From Motacilla alba alba (Eukaryota > Chordata > Aves > Passeriformes > Motacillidae): a stretch of 64,000 nt of DNA. The notes under the pieces are model-generated. The model worked only from the letters and a program-made list of their open reading frames with translations. It was not told the DNA's origin and made no database searches. The number at the start of each line of letters is the position of its first letter. Positions within the stretch are counted from its first letter, which is position 1. The stretch covers positions 8,996,254 through 9,060,253 of the forward strand of contig NC_052020.1 in the NCBI RefSeq assembly GCF_015832195.1, given 5' to 3'. A program made the position numbers and the translations under genes. Below, in pieces: positions 11,673-23,600 of this stretch.

Positions 11673-14600
11673 CTAGTCCTTGGAGGGCTTCTTGCTGCGG
11701 GTGTTCCACATGCCGCGCTTGGAGTGGTAGTAGTGGTAAAAGTTCCTGAGGCGCAAGCGCTCCACCTCCAGCCCGCTCTGGAGCACCCTGCGGAGGGAGG
11801 GACAGGGCTCAGGGATGGAGGGACAGGGCTCAGGGATGGAGGGATGGAGGGACAGGGCTCAGGGATGGATGGATAGAGGGATAGGGCTCAGGGATGGAGG
11901 GACAGGGCTCAGGGATGGATGGATAGAGGGACAGGGCTCAGGGATGGAGAGATGGAGGGACAGGGCTCAGGGATGGATGGATAGAGGGATAGGGCTCAGG
12001 GATGGATGGATAGAGGGACAGGGCTCAGGGAATGGATGGATGGATAGAGGGACAGGGCTCTGGGATGGAGAGACAGAGCTCAGGGATGGATGGATAGAGG
12101 GACAGGGCTCTGGGATGGAGAGACAGAGCTCAGGGATGGATGGATAGAGGGACAGGGCTCTGGGATGGAGAGACAGAGCTCAGGGATGGATGGATAGAGG
12201 GACAGGGCTCTGGGATGGAGAGACAGAGCTCAGGGATGGATGGATAGAGGGACAGGGCTCAGGGATGGATGGATGGAGGGACAGGGCTCAGGGAATGGAT
12301 GGATGGATAGAGGGACAGGGCTCAGGGAATGGATGGATGGATAGAGGGACAGGGCTCAGGGAATGGATGGATGGATAGAGGGATAGGGCTCAGGGATGGA
12401 GGGACAGAGCTCAGGGATGGAGGGACAGGGCTCAGGGGATGGATGGATAGAGGGACAGGGCTCAGGGGATGGATGGATAGAGGGATGGAGGGATGGAGGG
12501 ATGGACAGGGCTCAGGGATGTATGGACAGAGGGACAGGGCTCAGAGGATGGATGGATGGATGGATGAACAAGGATCAGGGATGGAGGGAGAGGGCCCCCT
12601 GCAGATGGAGGAAAGAGGGGTGGGGCTCCAGGGATGCAGAGATAAAGGAACAGAGCTCAGGGGATGGAGGAAGGAAGGGATGGGGCTCAAGAAATGGATG
12701 GACAAATGGACATGGCCTTCCCAAAGGGAAATTTTCCCCTTCACCACCTCATGATCCAGCCCCCAGGCAGCTTGATGGATGTGCCCAAATCCATGTGGCT
12801 GACCCTGCTCCCGGGGGTTTAGGGGCTGCAGGATCCCCAGGCTCACCTGTCCAGGAGCTCCCAATCCTCCCCACCCCAGCGGTCCCGGAACTCCTCCGTG
12901 TTCATCCCTCCCACACGGTCAAAGTCCGACTTGTAGATGCCGAAGAGGCCGAAGCCGTTCACCTCCCAGTAGCCTGGAGGGGGGCAGCAATGAGGTGAGG
13001 GGTGGGGGACCCCCAAATGCCCATCTCAGCCCCTCTGTGCTCTCCCCATCACCTGGGAGCCACGAGGATTCCCCATCCCAACATCCCTCTTCCCACCCAT
13101 CCCCATCTGTGCCACCTCCAGCAGAGGTGCACCAGGTGATGGACTGGTTTTGGGGTGCTCCCGGCTGGAAAGGGGTCCCTGCTCACCGTTGGGCTCCCGG
13201 GGGGAGCTGCCACAGCTCAGCCTCATGACGATGGGAGCGTAGGCCAGCTTCCCCTCCACGCAGTGCTTCCGGATGCTGTCCAGGATGTTGGCAGGGAAAT
13301 GGATGTGCAGGTCGCACAGGAACACGATGCTGTGCTCGTCCTGCAAGGGGACACACACGGCTCAGGGGAATCAGAGAGGAAGAGCCCCAGGAGAGGAACC
13401 ACAGCCACAGCTGGTCCCTGTCCCCACTCACCTCCACCATGTCCACACCGGCCTGGAGCCCGGCAGAGCGCTCGAAATTCCCCGTGCGCCGCAGGTACTG
13501 GAACCTGGGGAGAGAGGACAGGGCAGGTAGCACTGGAGACAGCCAGGGACACAGCCAGGAGGGGACAGGAACCACCAGCACGGAGGAAGATGCCTTCCCA
13601 GGAAGGCCCAGGTGCTACAGCTCAAGCTGAGGGTCCCCCCATAGAGTCAAGTTTCTGCACCCCCAAATCCACATGGAAAAGTAGTTTAAACCTCCAAAAA
13701 ATGAGGAGGAGGGAAGGGGCAGCGAGGCAGGGGCTGTGCAGGTGGGGAAGGAGCAGCAGGTTGTGTGAGCACCTGTCCCACGGCAGGGAGCCCCCCAGAC
13801 CCCGAGGCTGCAGGCTGGGAGTTACCGGGGCAGCCGGGCGTCCCGCAGGGCCTTCTCCACATCCATGTCCTCGCTGTCAAAGTCCACCAGGATGACGTTG
13901 AAGTTGGCGTCCCCCGTGGCCCTGTAGAGGCCGGCCATGTCCGAGATGAACTGCTGCACCCAGCGGGCCTGGTTCTTCACTGCCGGAGACACGTCCCTCA
14001 GGCTCACAGGAGGGGACCCTCAGCACCTCCCCCCAGCCAAACCAACCCCTTCTGTGCACAGGTGACACCCTCATCCCGAGGGAGCAGCACAGACCCCGGG
14101 GAGCCGCGTCCTGCTGCCACCTACCCGGCACCACAAAGTGCACCATGACGTCCTGCCTCCAGCTGAGCCGCAGTGGCCGGCATAGGACAGATTTTCCATA
14201 GAGGATGCTCCAGGCACTGGGCTGGGGCTCGGTGGCCCCCAGGGCCAGCCCGTCGGGGTTGGCCTCGGCGCTGTCGTCCTGCTTGCCCTGGTGCAGGAGG
14301 ACGTAGACGTACTCGGAGAGCCGCACCGTGCGCTGGCCCCGCTCCGCCAGCTCCAGCTCCAGCAGGTAGCGGTTCCCCCGCGCCGTGTCCCGCCGCTTCT
14401 CCACGTTGATGATCCTCAGGAGGGTGTAGATCCTGCCGGGAAAAGAGGAGCCTTGAAATCGCCGTCATCCTGAGCTCTGCTTCCCGCGATCCAGGACCCA
14501 CCCCCCGAATTCCCACCGAGGTACCGCTCCCTCCGTACCCCCCGTTCTTCTCGTTGAGCCTCTCCATGTACTGGGCCACCACGTCCACCACCTCGCTCTC

Positions 14601-17600
14601 GCCCAGCTGCAGGTTTCCCGACACGTTGCAGCGCAGGTCGTTCCAGTCGGAGCGCAGCAGCTCGAAGTCCACGGAGCTGATGCTGAACGTCCGCTGCCAG
14701 TTGATGGAGTCCTCCAGCCAGCCCTGCTGCAGCTCCCCCGCCTCGTAGGAATAGTCTGACACCTCTTCCTCCTCATCCTCCTCCTCCTCCTGGCCCTTTC
14801 CCTCCTGCTGCTGCGACGCCGTCGTCTCCGACACCTTCAGAAAGGACGTCACCCTCGTCCCCTCGGAGCGGGTGGCCTCGGATGAGTTGTAGTCGGCAGT
14901 GGCCGCCGTCCTGCCCGGAGCAGGGGTCGTGTCCTCGTGGCTGAAGAGCCCCTCGGTCCCCAGGGTGAGGAGGCCGGGCAGCACCCGCTGCCTGGGCAGC
15001 CGGTCCCACCTCCTGCCGCTCTTCCGCCTGGCAGGGTCCCTCTCCTTGGAGATGTTGCTCAGGAGCCAGGGGCTGCGGCGGCCGGGGACGGCCCGGAGCT
15101 TGCTGGGGGTGATGGGATGCTTCTGTGGGGTCCTGGAGCGGAGGTGGACTCTCTTCACAAGCTTTGGATACAGGAAAATGCCGGGGAAGGCCGGCTCCTG
15201 GGCCGGGGCTTTGCGCTTCCCGGGCTGCAGCCGGGTCACGTAGACCTTCTCCTGGGTTTTCCGGGGCTTCTTGTCCTCGCTGGGAGCCGCTGGCCTGCTG
15301 GGACCCGGCGTTTTGGCTTTGCCACCAAAGATGGACACGGAGAGGTGGGGCTGGAGGCCCAGGTGCTTTGGAGACGCCGGCAGCCCCAGCTCATCCTCCT
15401 CGCCCTCGTCCTGGGGCAGCCAACGGAGCGTCCGGCCCGGGCCCCGCTCTGGCACGGGATCCCCCTGGAGAGCGGCCGGAGGGCTGGGGGTGCCCCACGT
15501 GCCCAGCTGCCCGGGGGTGCCCGCCCCGGCCTGCGCCCGGCCCCGCTGCCGGCGGGAGCTGTAATAGTCCAGGGCATCTCCGTAAGCCCCGGTGACCGGC
15601 GCGGGATCCTTCCCTTTGGCTCTGGGTGCCGGCCCAAAGCGCCGCTCCTTGGCCTCAGGAGGGGCCTCTGTGGGCTCAGGGCTGTCCACTCCTTCCTCTT
15701 CCTCCTCCTCATCCTCCAGGAAATCTAGGGAGTGAGGGCAGAGATTAATACCCTGAGGCCAAGACCAGGAGGCAGAGCCTGATCCCAGCAGGAGAGGAAC
15801 CTGTGAGTGGCTGAGGTGAGGGAGCAGAGCTGGGGCACCAGGGGATGCCCACACAGGGATGGCAGCTCCAGTTGCTGCCACTTATCCCCACCTCAAATCT
15901 CGGCACCAATCCCACTCCATCCAGGAGCAAACCCGACCTGCCAGAGCTTTGCCAACCTGCAAATTGATCGAGGCAGGTTCTGCACAACCTCTGATTCCCC
16001 AGGAGCATCCCCAGTCTCCGTGGACATCCTCAGACTCCACACTGGGTCTGCTTCCTGCTGCCCACTGCCGAGGCCAACCCAAGAGATGCTGGAGGGAGAG
16101 CAAATCCCAATCCAGTGTCCTGCTTCCCACACCCCACACCGCCCTGTCGTCATGCCAAGCAGGATGCTTGGGAGGGGTGCTCTGAGGGACACTGCTGAGC
16201 ACAGCCCAGCCCTCCTGCAGCCTCTGGCACGGCTGGAGTCACTCCAATGAGCCACAGCTCCGAGGGGATGAGCTGCCAGCAGCGAGGATGCCGGGAGCTG
16301 GGCCCCGTGCCCAGCGATGCCGGTGACTCACTGTCAGGGCCAAGGAAGAGGAACGCTCGCTGCCGCGGATCCTCCTCCTCCTCATCCATCTTCATGTACT
16401 TGTAGAACCCAAACCTGGGGATGGAGAGGGAGGGTGAGGGCCTGGGAGAAGGGAGGTGCCAGGAGGCTCCCAAATCCAGGAGCACTGCCAGCACTCAAGC
16501 TGCTGCACGCCTGGGAGCTGGGGAAAGAGCCAGCCTGGGGTGGCCCTCCCATGGGGGACAGGGACACGTGGCTGAGGATGCATCATCTGAGCACTGTTGA
16601 TATCAGCCCCCTCTGCACAGCCCCCCAAAATCCCGGCCCCCAGTACCTACTTTTCCAGGTAGAGGGGGGACTCCCTGTAGAAGCACTTGTTCTCCGTCTC
16701 CATGTGAGTGAGGCGCGTGAAGTCGTTGGGATACACGAACGAGAGGTAGACCTGGGGGGTAGATGGTGCTGTGTCACCCCGAGAAGTTGGGGACCCGAGG
16801 CCACCACCAACACCAAAGTGATCCCCAGCACCTCGAAGACAGGGATTTAACCCCAACCCTCTCAGGCTGAGCCGTGCAAGCTCATCCCGACCCTCCAACA
16901 AGGGATGCTTCCTGCTGGATTTTACCCAGGGAACATCCCTGTCCTGGGCTCTGCCATGTCCCCGTGGGAGCGTGGCCCTGTCCCCAGGGAGACACTTACG
17001 AACTGCAGGCCCTGGTAGCGGGCGATGGGGAAATCCTTCACCACGTAGGTGGGGCTGTAGGCACAGGGCACCAGCACGTTCTCCACGCGGGATGCCTCGA
17101 TGGCCGGGGCTGTGGAGAAGCCCAAAGCATCCCAACGTGTTCCCACAGACCCCAGCAGAGATGCTTCCACTCAAAAGATGAGCAGAGGCTGGCAGGCATG
17201 ACCCAGGTGCCCACAGCAGCCTTTTTCCTCCCCCAAATCCCACCAGGGATCAGCATGGATGCATCCTCAGGCACTCACTGAGGAAGAAGGTGTCCCTGGG
17301 GTCGGCCTTGAGCATGTCGGCCCCGTGCTCGTCCTGCTGGGCCTCCCAGAGGTGGCTCCCGCTGTGGCTGGCCAAGGTCTGCGGGATGTGCTCCACGTGG
17401 TTCATCTTCAGGGACGACTCATCTGCGGGACAGGGCCAGGCTGAGCCCCTGGGCACACCGGGAGCATCCTCAAGGGGGCCTTTCCCAACCCCTCCTGCTC
17501 CCAGGGAAGGCGATGCTGCCCTCCCAGCCATCTCGGAGACCCTGTGACTAATCAGCCTAATGATTATTGCATCCACTAATGAGGGCATGGCTGATCCCAG

Positions 17601-20600
17601 CCAGGCCTCCTGCTCCGAGTACCACGGCGGCGGCCTCAGAAACGAGGGGATGCTCAGGGCTGTAACTCCCAAGGACACACAGGGGTTAAACACTGCATGT
17701 CCTTCCTGCAGGCACCCACAACACGAGCTGGTTTGCCCCCTACCCAGGGATGAGGGCGGATTGTCACCCTTGGCCACCAACCAGCCCCCAGGCTCCCACA
17801 GGAAGGGGAAAGGCCGGGGAAAGGCAGGAGCTCTGCCTGCTGCTGGCATCCCCCAGCAGAGAGGGGCTCCCCAGGGGTGACACGGCTTTGCCTCGGGGCG
17901 CTGCTGGGTCTGAGGGAGCCGGGAAGCAGGAAGGAGAAGCAGGAAGAGCCGCTGCTGAGGGACAGGGATTTATCTGCACATCATCCATCTCACGGGCACC
18001 TGCATCAGCAGCACTGGCACCCCTCATCCCTCTTCTCCCCAGGGACCCTGCCCGCTGCCTGCCCCCTCCTCCTTATCGACACCTCGCAGAGCAGGAGCGA
18101 TGGCCGCTCCCGCTCCGTGCGGAGCGCCAGGGCAGGACCCATCCATCACGGCCTTGCCTGCTGCCAGGGCAGGGGCAGGAAGCAGAAGATCTATAGATTT
18201 AATTAAACCTCCTGCCATCCATCCCCGCTGCCACGACAGCTCCTCGTAACTCAGGGCCAGGCCCCAGAGCCAGAGGGGTCTTGGCAGGCAGGACGAGGCT
18301 GGAGCACCAGCAGAGCTGGGCTTCCACACCGTGTTGACTCCACATCCCATTTTTAGCAGCATCTCATCTCGCTCCCAGCATCAATCGTGCCCACTGCAGC
18401 CCCTGCATCCCTCCTTACACCAGGCAGAAATCCAGTGGGGGGCATTCAGAGGCTGAGATGTCCCCTCCAAGACCAAATTTTCCAGGTTCTGCTTTCCTTG
18501 CCATCTCTGCCAGCACGTGCAGCCCCTGGAGAGCCTGCTGGCAGGAGGCACCTGGCCCTTACCTGTGTACAGGGAGATGTAGGAGGAGTCAATCACCTCA
18601 AACTTCAGGCTGGGGAGGAAAACTCGCCACTGGGAAAAAAAATAAAAGGAGATGGGGAATGAGCAGGGGGGTGGCAGGGGTCAGGATGCAGCTGCCCAAC
18701 CCCAGCACCCCAGGATGGGTCCTCCCTGTGCACAAATCCCAGAAACTTCCCTGCAGAAGAGGAGCAAGAGAGAGGGCTGATCCTGCCCCGTTTCCCACAG
18801 GCTTTGGGATTAGCAGGGATCCCTGCAGGGTTGGAGAGGGAAAGGCTCCTGTGGGTAGGATACAGGCTCACGCTGGTTCCCTCTGGGACTGCCACAAGTC
18901 CTGTGACCAAAGGGCTCCTTTCCTCACTCCAGTGCTTTATAAAGAAGAGTTTGCCTTGATTTAAGAGGGTCTCCAGAGCTGCCTGCCCTGATTTAACTCC
19001 AGCATTTTAAAAGCCAGTCTGGAGCCCTTGTCGGGACAAGCCCTTCAATGCCCCCGGGGCGAGACACATCGGGGTCCTGCTTTTGTTGTGGATGCTGCTG
19101 CTGTCTCTCTCTGCACAGCTGAGAGGTTTTTCTGCACGGCTGAAAGGCTTCACTCCCTCCCTCCAGCAAAAACATCGCATCTCAGAAACATCTCCCCCAT
19201 CTATTTGTTTTCCCCACTATTTGTTTTTGCCCAAAGAAAAGCAGATCTTATCGGGATAGAGGGGATGGGGAGGAGTGGGGGAGGCAGCCAGCAAGGAAGG
19301 GGTGTAGCTGGCCTCCCTGATGCTTTGCTGGCACCAGTTTGATTCCAGTGATTAATGAGTTCTAGGGAGAAAGGAAACCTTTGCTAACGAGCCAACATCT
19401 TCCCCTCAGCCAGCCTGAGCCCCCGACACACGCTCCAGGCTTTGCCAGGGCTGTGCTGCCAAGGCAGGCAAGTTCAGATTCGAAATTCAAAGGGGGAAAA
19501 AGAAGAAAACAGGGAATGGCTCCATGGCCTCAGCCACCTCTCTCCCACTGCTGGGATGCAGCCAGCAAGGTGGGACCTGCCTGTCTGGGCTCTTCCTGCC
19601 CATGGGAGTCCATGGCAGGGTCTCCAGCTACCCAAAGACCACCAGCAGGAAAGGAGAACAGCACTCCATGCATCCATCCCATTGCTGGAGTGACACCGAC
19701 AGGGAAACAGTGACACCGACTTGTCCCCACTGGCAGCTGTGAGATGGGGAAACCTGGCTTTGCTCCAGGATAAAGCCCTTGGGGACACCCATGGGAAAAG
19801 CCTGGCACTGGCTCTGTGGTCCTAAAGGAGCCTGGCACGGGGGCGTGGGCGTTCACTCACCCCAACTTCCACGTGGTCCGAGCCCCGGTCGTCCTGCTTG
19901 TGGAGCAGCTCGAAGTAGTAACGTCGGGAGGACATGAGGCTGCAGGGGAGGGGACACAGCTGTCAGAGCCCAGGGCCAGCAGGGAAAGCCTCCCTTCCTG
20001 CCCATGGGTGGGTAAAACCTTCCTGAGGCAAGGAGACAGAGAGCTAAGGAAGGCGTCTGCTCCCCAACCCAGTGCTGATGGCTTTTATGGGACTGGAGTG
20101 ACATTGCGACATCCCCGTCCTCATCTCATCACCTGCCCTTTCAAACCATGGATCTGGGGTCCAGCCCAGCCCCACGTGCCTTTTAGGAAAGGACCATGGC
20201 CCAGGGAGGTCAGAGACAGGAGCTGCATGTCCCAGGCTCCATCCCCACGGACACACTCACCGCAGGGGCTTGGACACCTGCGAGCTGAACTTGGTGAACT
20301 CCCCCGGCGCCGTCCACTCCGTGCCCAGCTGGGAAGGAAGGAGGAGCATGAGAGCAGCAGGACACAACCCCAGACAGCTTCCCATTACAGGAATTAACCC
20401 CAAGGAAATCCAGGAATAAATATTAAATCTCCCGGTCTTTGGCAGCTCCAACCAAGAAGGGACCAAGGGCCTCCTTCGGAAGCCAAGCCAGGCCTGGCCA
20501 GGGATGGGAGCAGGCTGAGACAGCCTGGCACTCCCAAGGGAGCAGAGAGGCAGGCGAGCTGCCCCCAGCACAGCCACACATGGATCTCTCCCCTTGGAGC

Positions 20601-23600
20601 AGGGCAAGGCAGAGGTGGTGCCATACCTTGCCCACAAATGCGGCCAGTCGGGAATTGGAGGGACTGTCGTCGGAGCTGAGCCAGAACTCTGAGTTGTCAT
20701 CTGATGCCACAGAAAACTGGAAATCCCCTGCAGAGAGCCATGGAGAGGGTCAGCACGAGGGACACGGAGACCCTGGTGGTGTGGGCTTGATCCTACTGCC
20801 TTGTGGTGAGTGGGAAACCGGGATGGGGCCACCCCAGACCTCATGTCATGGCTCTGTCCTGGATGGGATCAGGGCTTTGCCTCCCTTCAAAGCCACAGGA
20901 AAAAGGGGCTTTGCTCCAGAAGGACCCTCCTGCCCAGGAGCCAGATTTGGGAACCATCTCCAAGAGCCTTTCTGTCCTGGACAGGAAGGGGAAGGACACA
21001 GTGTCTCCACATTGCTGCGTGGGGGAAAAGGCCCCGCTCCGTCACTCACCATCCTTGAAGGGATGGATGTAGCCAAAAATCCTCAGCCCATAGTTCTTCC
21101 ACTTGGGAGACACAGCCAGCTTCTTCACTGTGGTGCGGGTCTGCCGAGGAGACAGCATGGATCACCTCCTCCTCGGTACCCCGGCCTCCCACACCCACAG
21201 AGGGGGCCCCACCACCACCCATCCCTCCTCCAGCTGGGAATCACCTCCCCAAGCCAAGCCCTGCAAGCCAAGGTCCCGAGGAGGAGCAGTGGGGACCCAG
21301 GAAGGGACAAGTGGACCCTCCCAGCAAGCCCTGAGCACCTGTCCCGGGACTCACGTGGGGGAAGAGCGGGAAGTGGAGGTTCTTCCTCAGGTGCCTCACG
21401 GCCCCGCCGCACCAGTCCTCAAAAACGTGCAGGTTTGCCTTCCCTTTGTACTGCGGGGGAAGAGAGGGAGCTGAGCGGGGCTCCTCCTCCTCCTCCATCC
21501 CCTCCCAGGCTGCTGCCCACACCCACCTGCTCGTTCCAGGGCAAGGCCTGCTTGGTCAGGTTGAGTTTGGGCTGGGTGCTGGCCCGGTTGGAACGCTGGC
21601 CTCGGGAAAACCAGCCATCCACGTCCTGCCCGTCGCTCTGGGAGGCACAGAGGGAGAGGTGGCGTGGCTGATCAGGGCCAGCACAGCACGTCCTGTGCTT
21701 GTGGCACGTCTCTGTGCATCCCTGGCTGCCCAGAGAAGCTGTGGCTGTCCCATCCCTGGAAAAGCTCAAGGCTGGACAGGGCTTGGAGCAACCTGGGCTA
21801 GCGGCAGGTGTCCCTGCCCATGGCAGGGGCTGGAACTGGATGGGCTTCAAAGATCCCTTCCAATCCCAAACCATTCCAGGATTCCACGATCTCAACACCT
21901 CATTTTGAGCCTTGCCTAACCAAGGTCGAAGATTTCACAGCTCACGGCAAGGGAAAGCGGGAGGAGGCACAAAAATATTGGCAAGGTGTCCCAGGCAGCA
22001 GTTTCAAAACGTTCCAGCTAAACTTGTTTCCCTTCCTCTGCCAAAACTGCCCCAAAACAGTGAGTTTTCTGTTCATCCAAAATGTTCGGCCACTCTTGGG
22101 GGCTGCTGGAATTTTGGGCTCTCTCTCTAAAAGCACAGAGGTGATCTCTACATCCTGAGCAGAGGCAGCAGGATGCCTCTCCACTTCCCCTCTTCCTTTA
22201 AAGGGGATTAGGTTAATCCCATTGCTTGTATCTCCTAATTTAGAGATTAAGTGAGCATTTACCTGCCTCCAGCTCGCTGATGGGTGACAGGGAAGAGCCA
22301 GGTACTTCTGGGGCCCTACCAGAGCATTCCCCTCTTCCTCAGCTTCCCCAGAGCATCATCCCCCTCTTCCTCCACCCCCCAGGGCAGGCACAGCACTGTC
22401 ACCACAGCACAGCCCATTTGGACGCACAGTGCCAGGGAAATAATTAGCAAAGTGCCTAAACAAACTCATCAGAGCCCCGGAGGAGGGAGCAGTGCCCTTG
22501 GAAGACCTCACAAGGGAGGGTTTTGTGCCAGGCTCACTGGAAGGATTCTCCCTCCTGCCCGGAAAAGCCAGGGTGCAATTCCTGCTGTGCCCTCTGTCCT
22601 CACCCAGCACCAGCCTGTGCCTCCTCTGGGCACCTGAGGCTCCTCCTTTGTCCATCTGTCCCTTATTTCTGAGGAGTGACCCACTGTTGGGATAGGGCAG
22701 GGAATATCCCGTGCCTTCCCCCCTCCTCCATCCCACCTGGCCGCCCTGCTGTGAGGCCTCTTGGTGACAACAGGTTGGACAGGGACAGCAGGGCCTTGGT
22801 GACCTGCTGGACGGGGCACAGCAGGGTGTCCCATGGCTACAATTCCAAGTGCCTCCTGCTTGGAGGCTCCTCCTGGGGCGTAGTGGCTCTCCAGCCCAGG
22901 ACAGAGCAGCACACACAAGAGCAGGTGGCTCTGCCCAGAACAGCAGGAACTGCGGAGCAGATGAAGCCGGGCCCTGCCCAGGGAAGCTGTGACAGGGCAC
23001 ATGGAGCTCAGTGTGGGATACTGGGGGGATCCCACCCACTTTCAGTGGGATATTAGCGGGTCTATCCACTGTGAGGGCTGCTGGGCAGAACCAGAGTTTC
23101 TGATGTACCCCCAAACCCTCAGATCCCCTCAGCTGGACAAGACTGGAGCACTCTGCTCTCAGCGACCTCCCCAGGTCCCTTCCTGCCCCGTTACCATGGG
23201 ATCTTCCTCGCGGCTCTCGCTGGAATCCTCGGCTTTCCTGCGCCGTGCCGGGGCCGCCGGCCGCCTCCCGGCATCCGTCACCTCCCCCGGCCTCTCTCCA
23301 TCTGCCAGGGAGCAGACAGGGGTCACACACAGCCCCCCCACCACCCACCCCAGTCTCCTGGGGACACCCCTCTCCCAGCACCTGGAAAAGGAGGCATTGG
23401 GGGACAGGGACACGGAAAGGGGGGTGACCCGGGGGGGCCCTGGCTGCATTTCTCCTCATTCCATGCAGCTCATCAGCAGCAGGTTTAGTTACACCCCCCA
23501 CAGCTCCCGGCCCTTTACACAACAGATACTGGGATGAGCTGTTGGGGTCTTGCTCCCCTTCCATCCTCAGGGATGCATCCCTGCTTCCTGCCCCTCCAAA

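Noticed and set aside
11815..12754. Repeat protein rich in [10 protein letters not shown] motifs
   Set aside because: This is translation of the minisatellite in B4GALNT4 intron 19; it has no promoter, splice or family evidence.
20439..21671. 410-codon plus-strand open frame
   Set aside because: It runs antisense through B4GALNT4 exons 3-6 and their introns, so it is a shadow of real exons.
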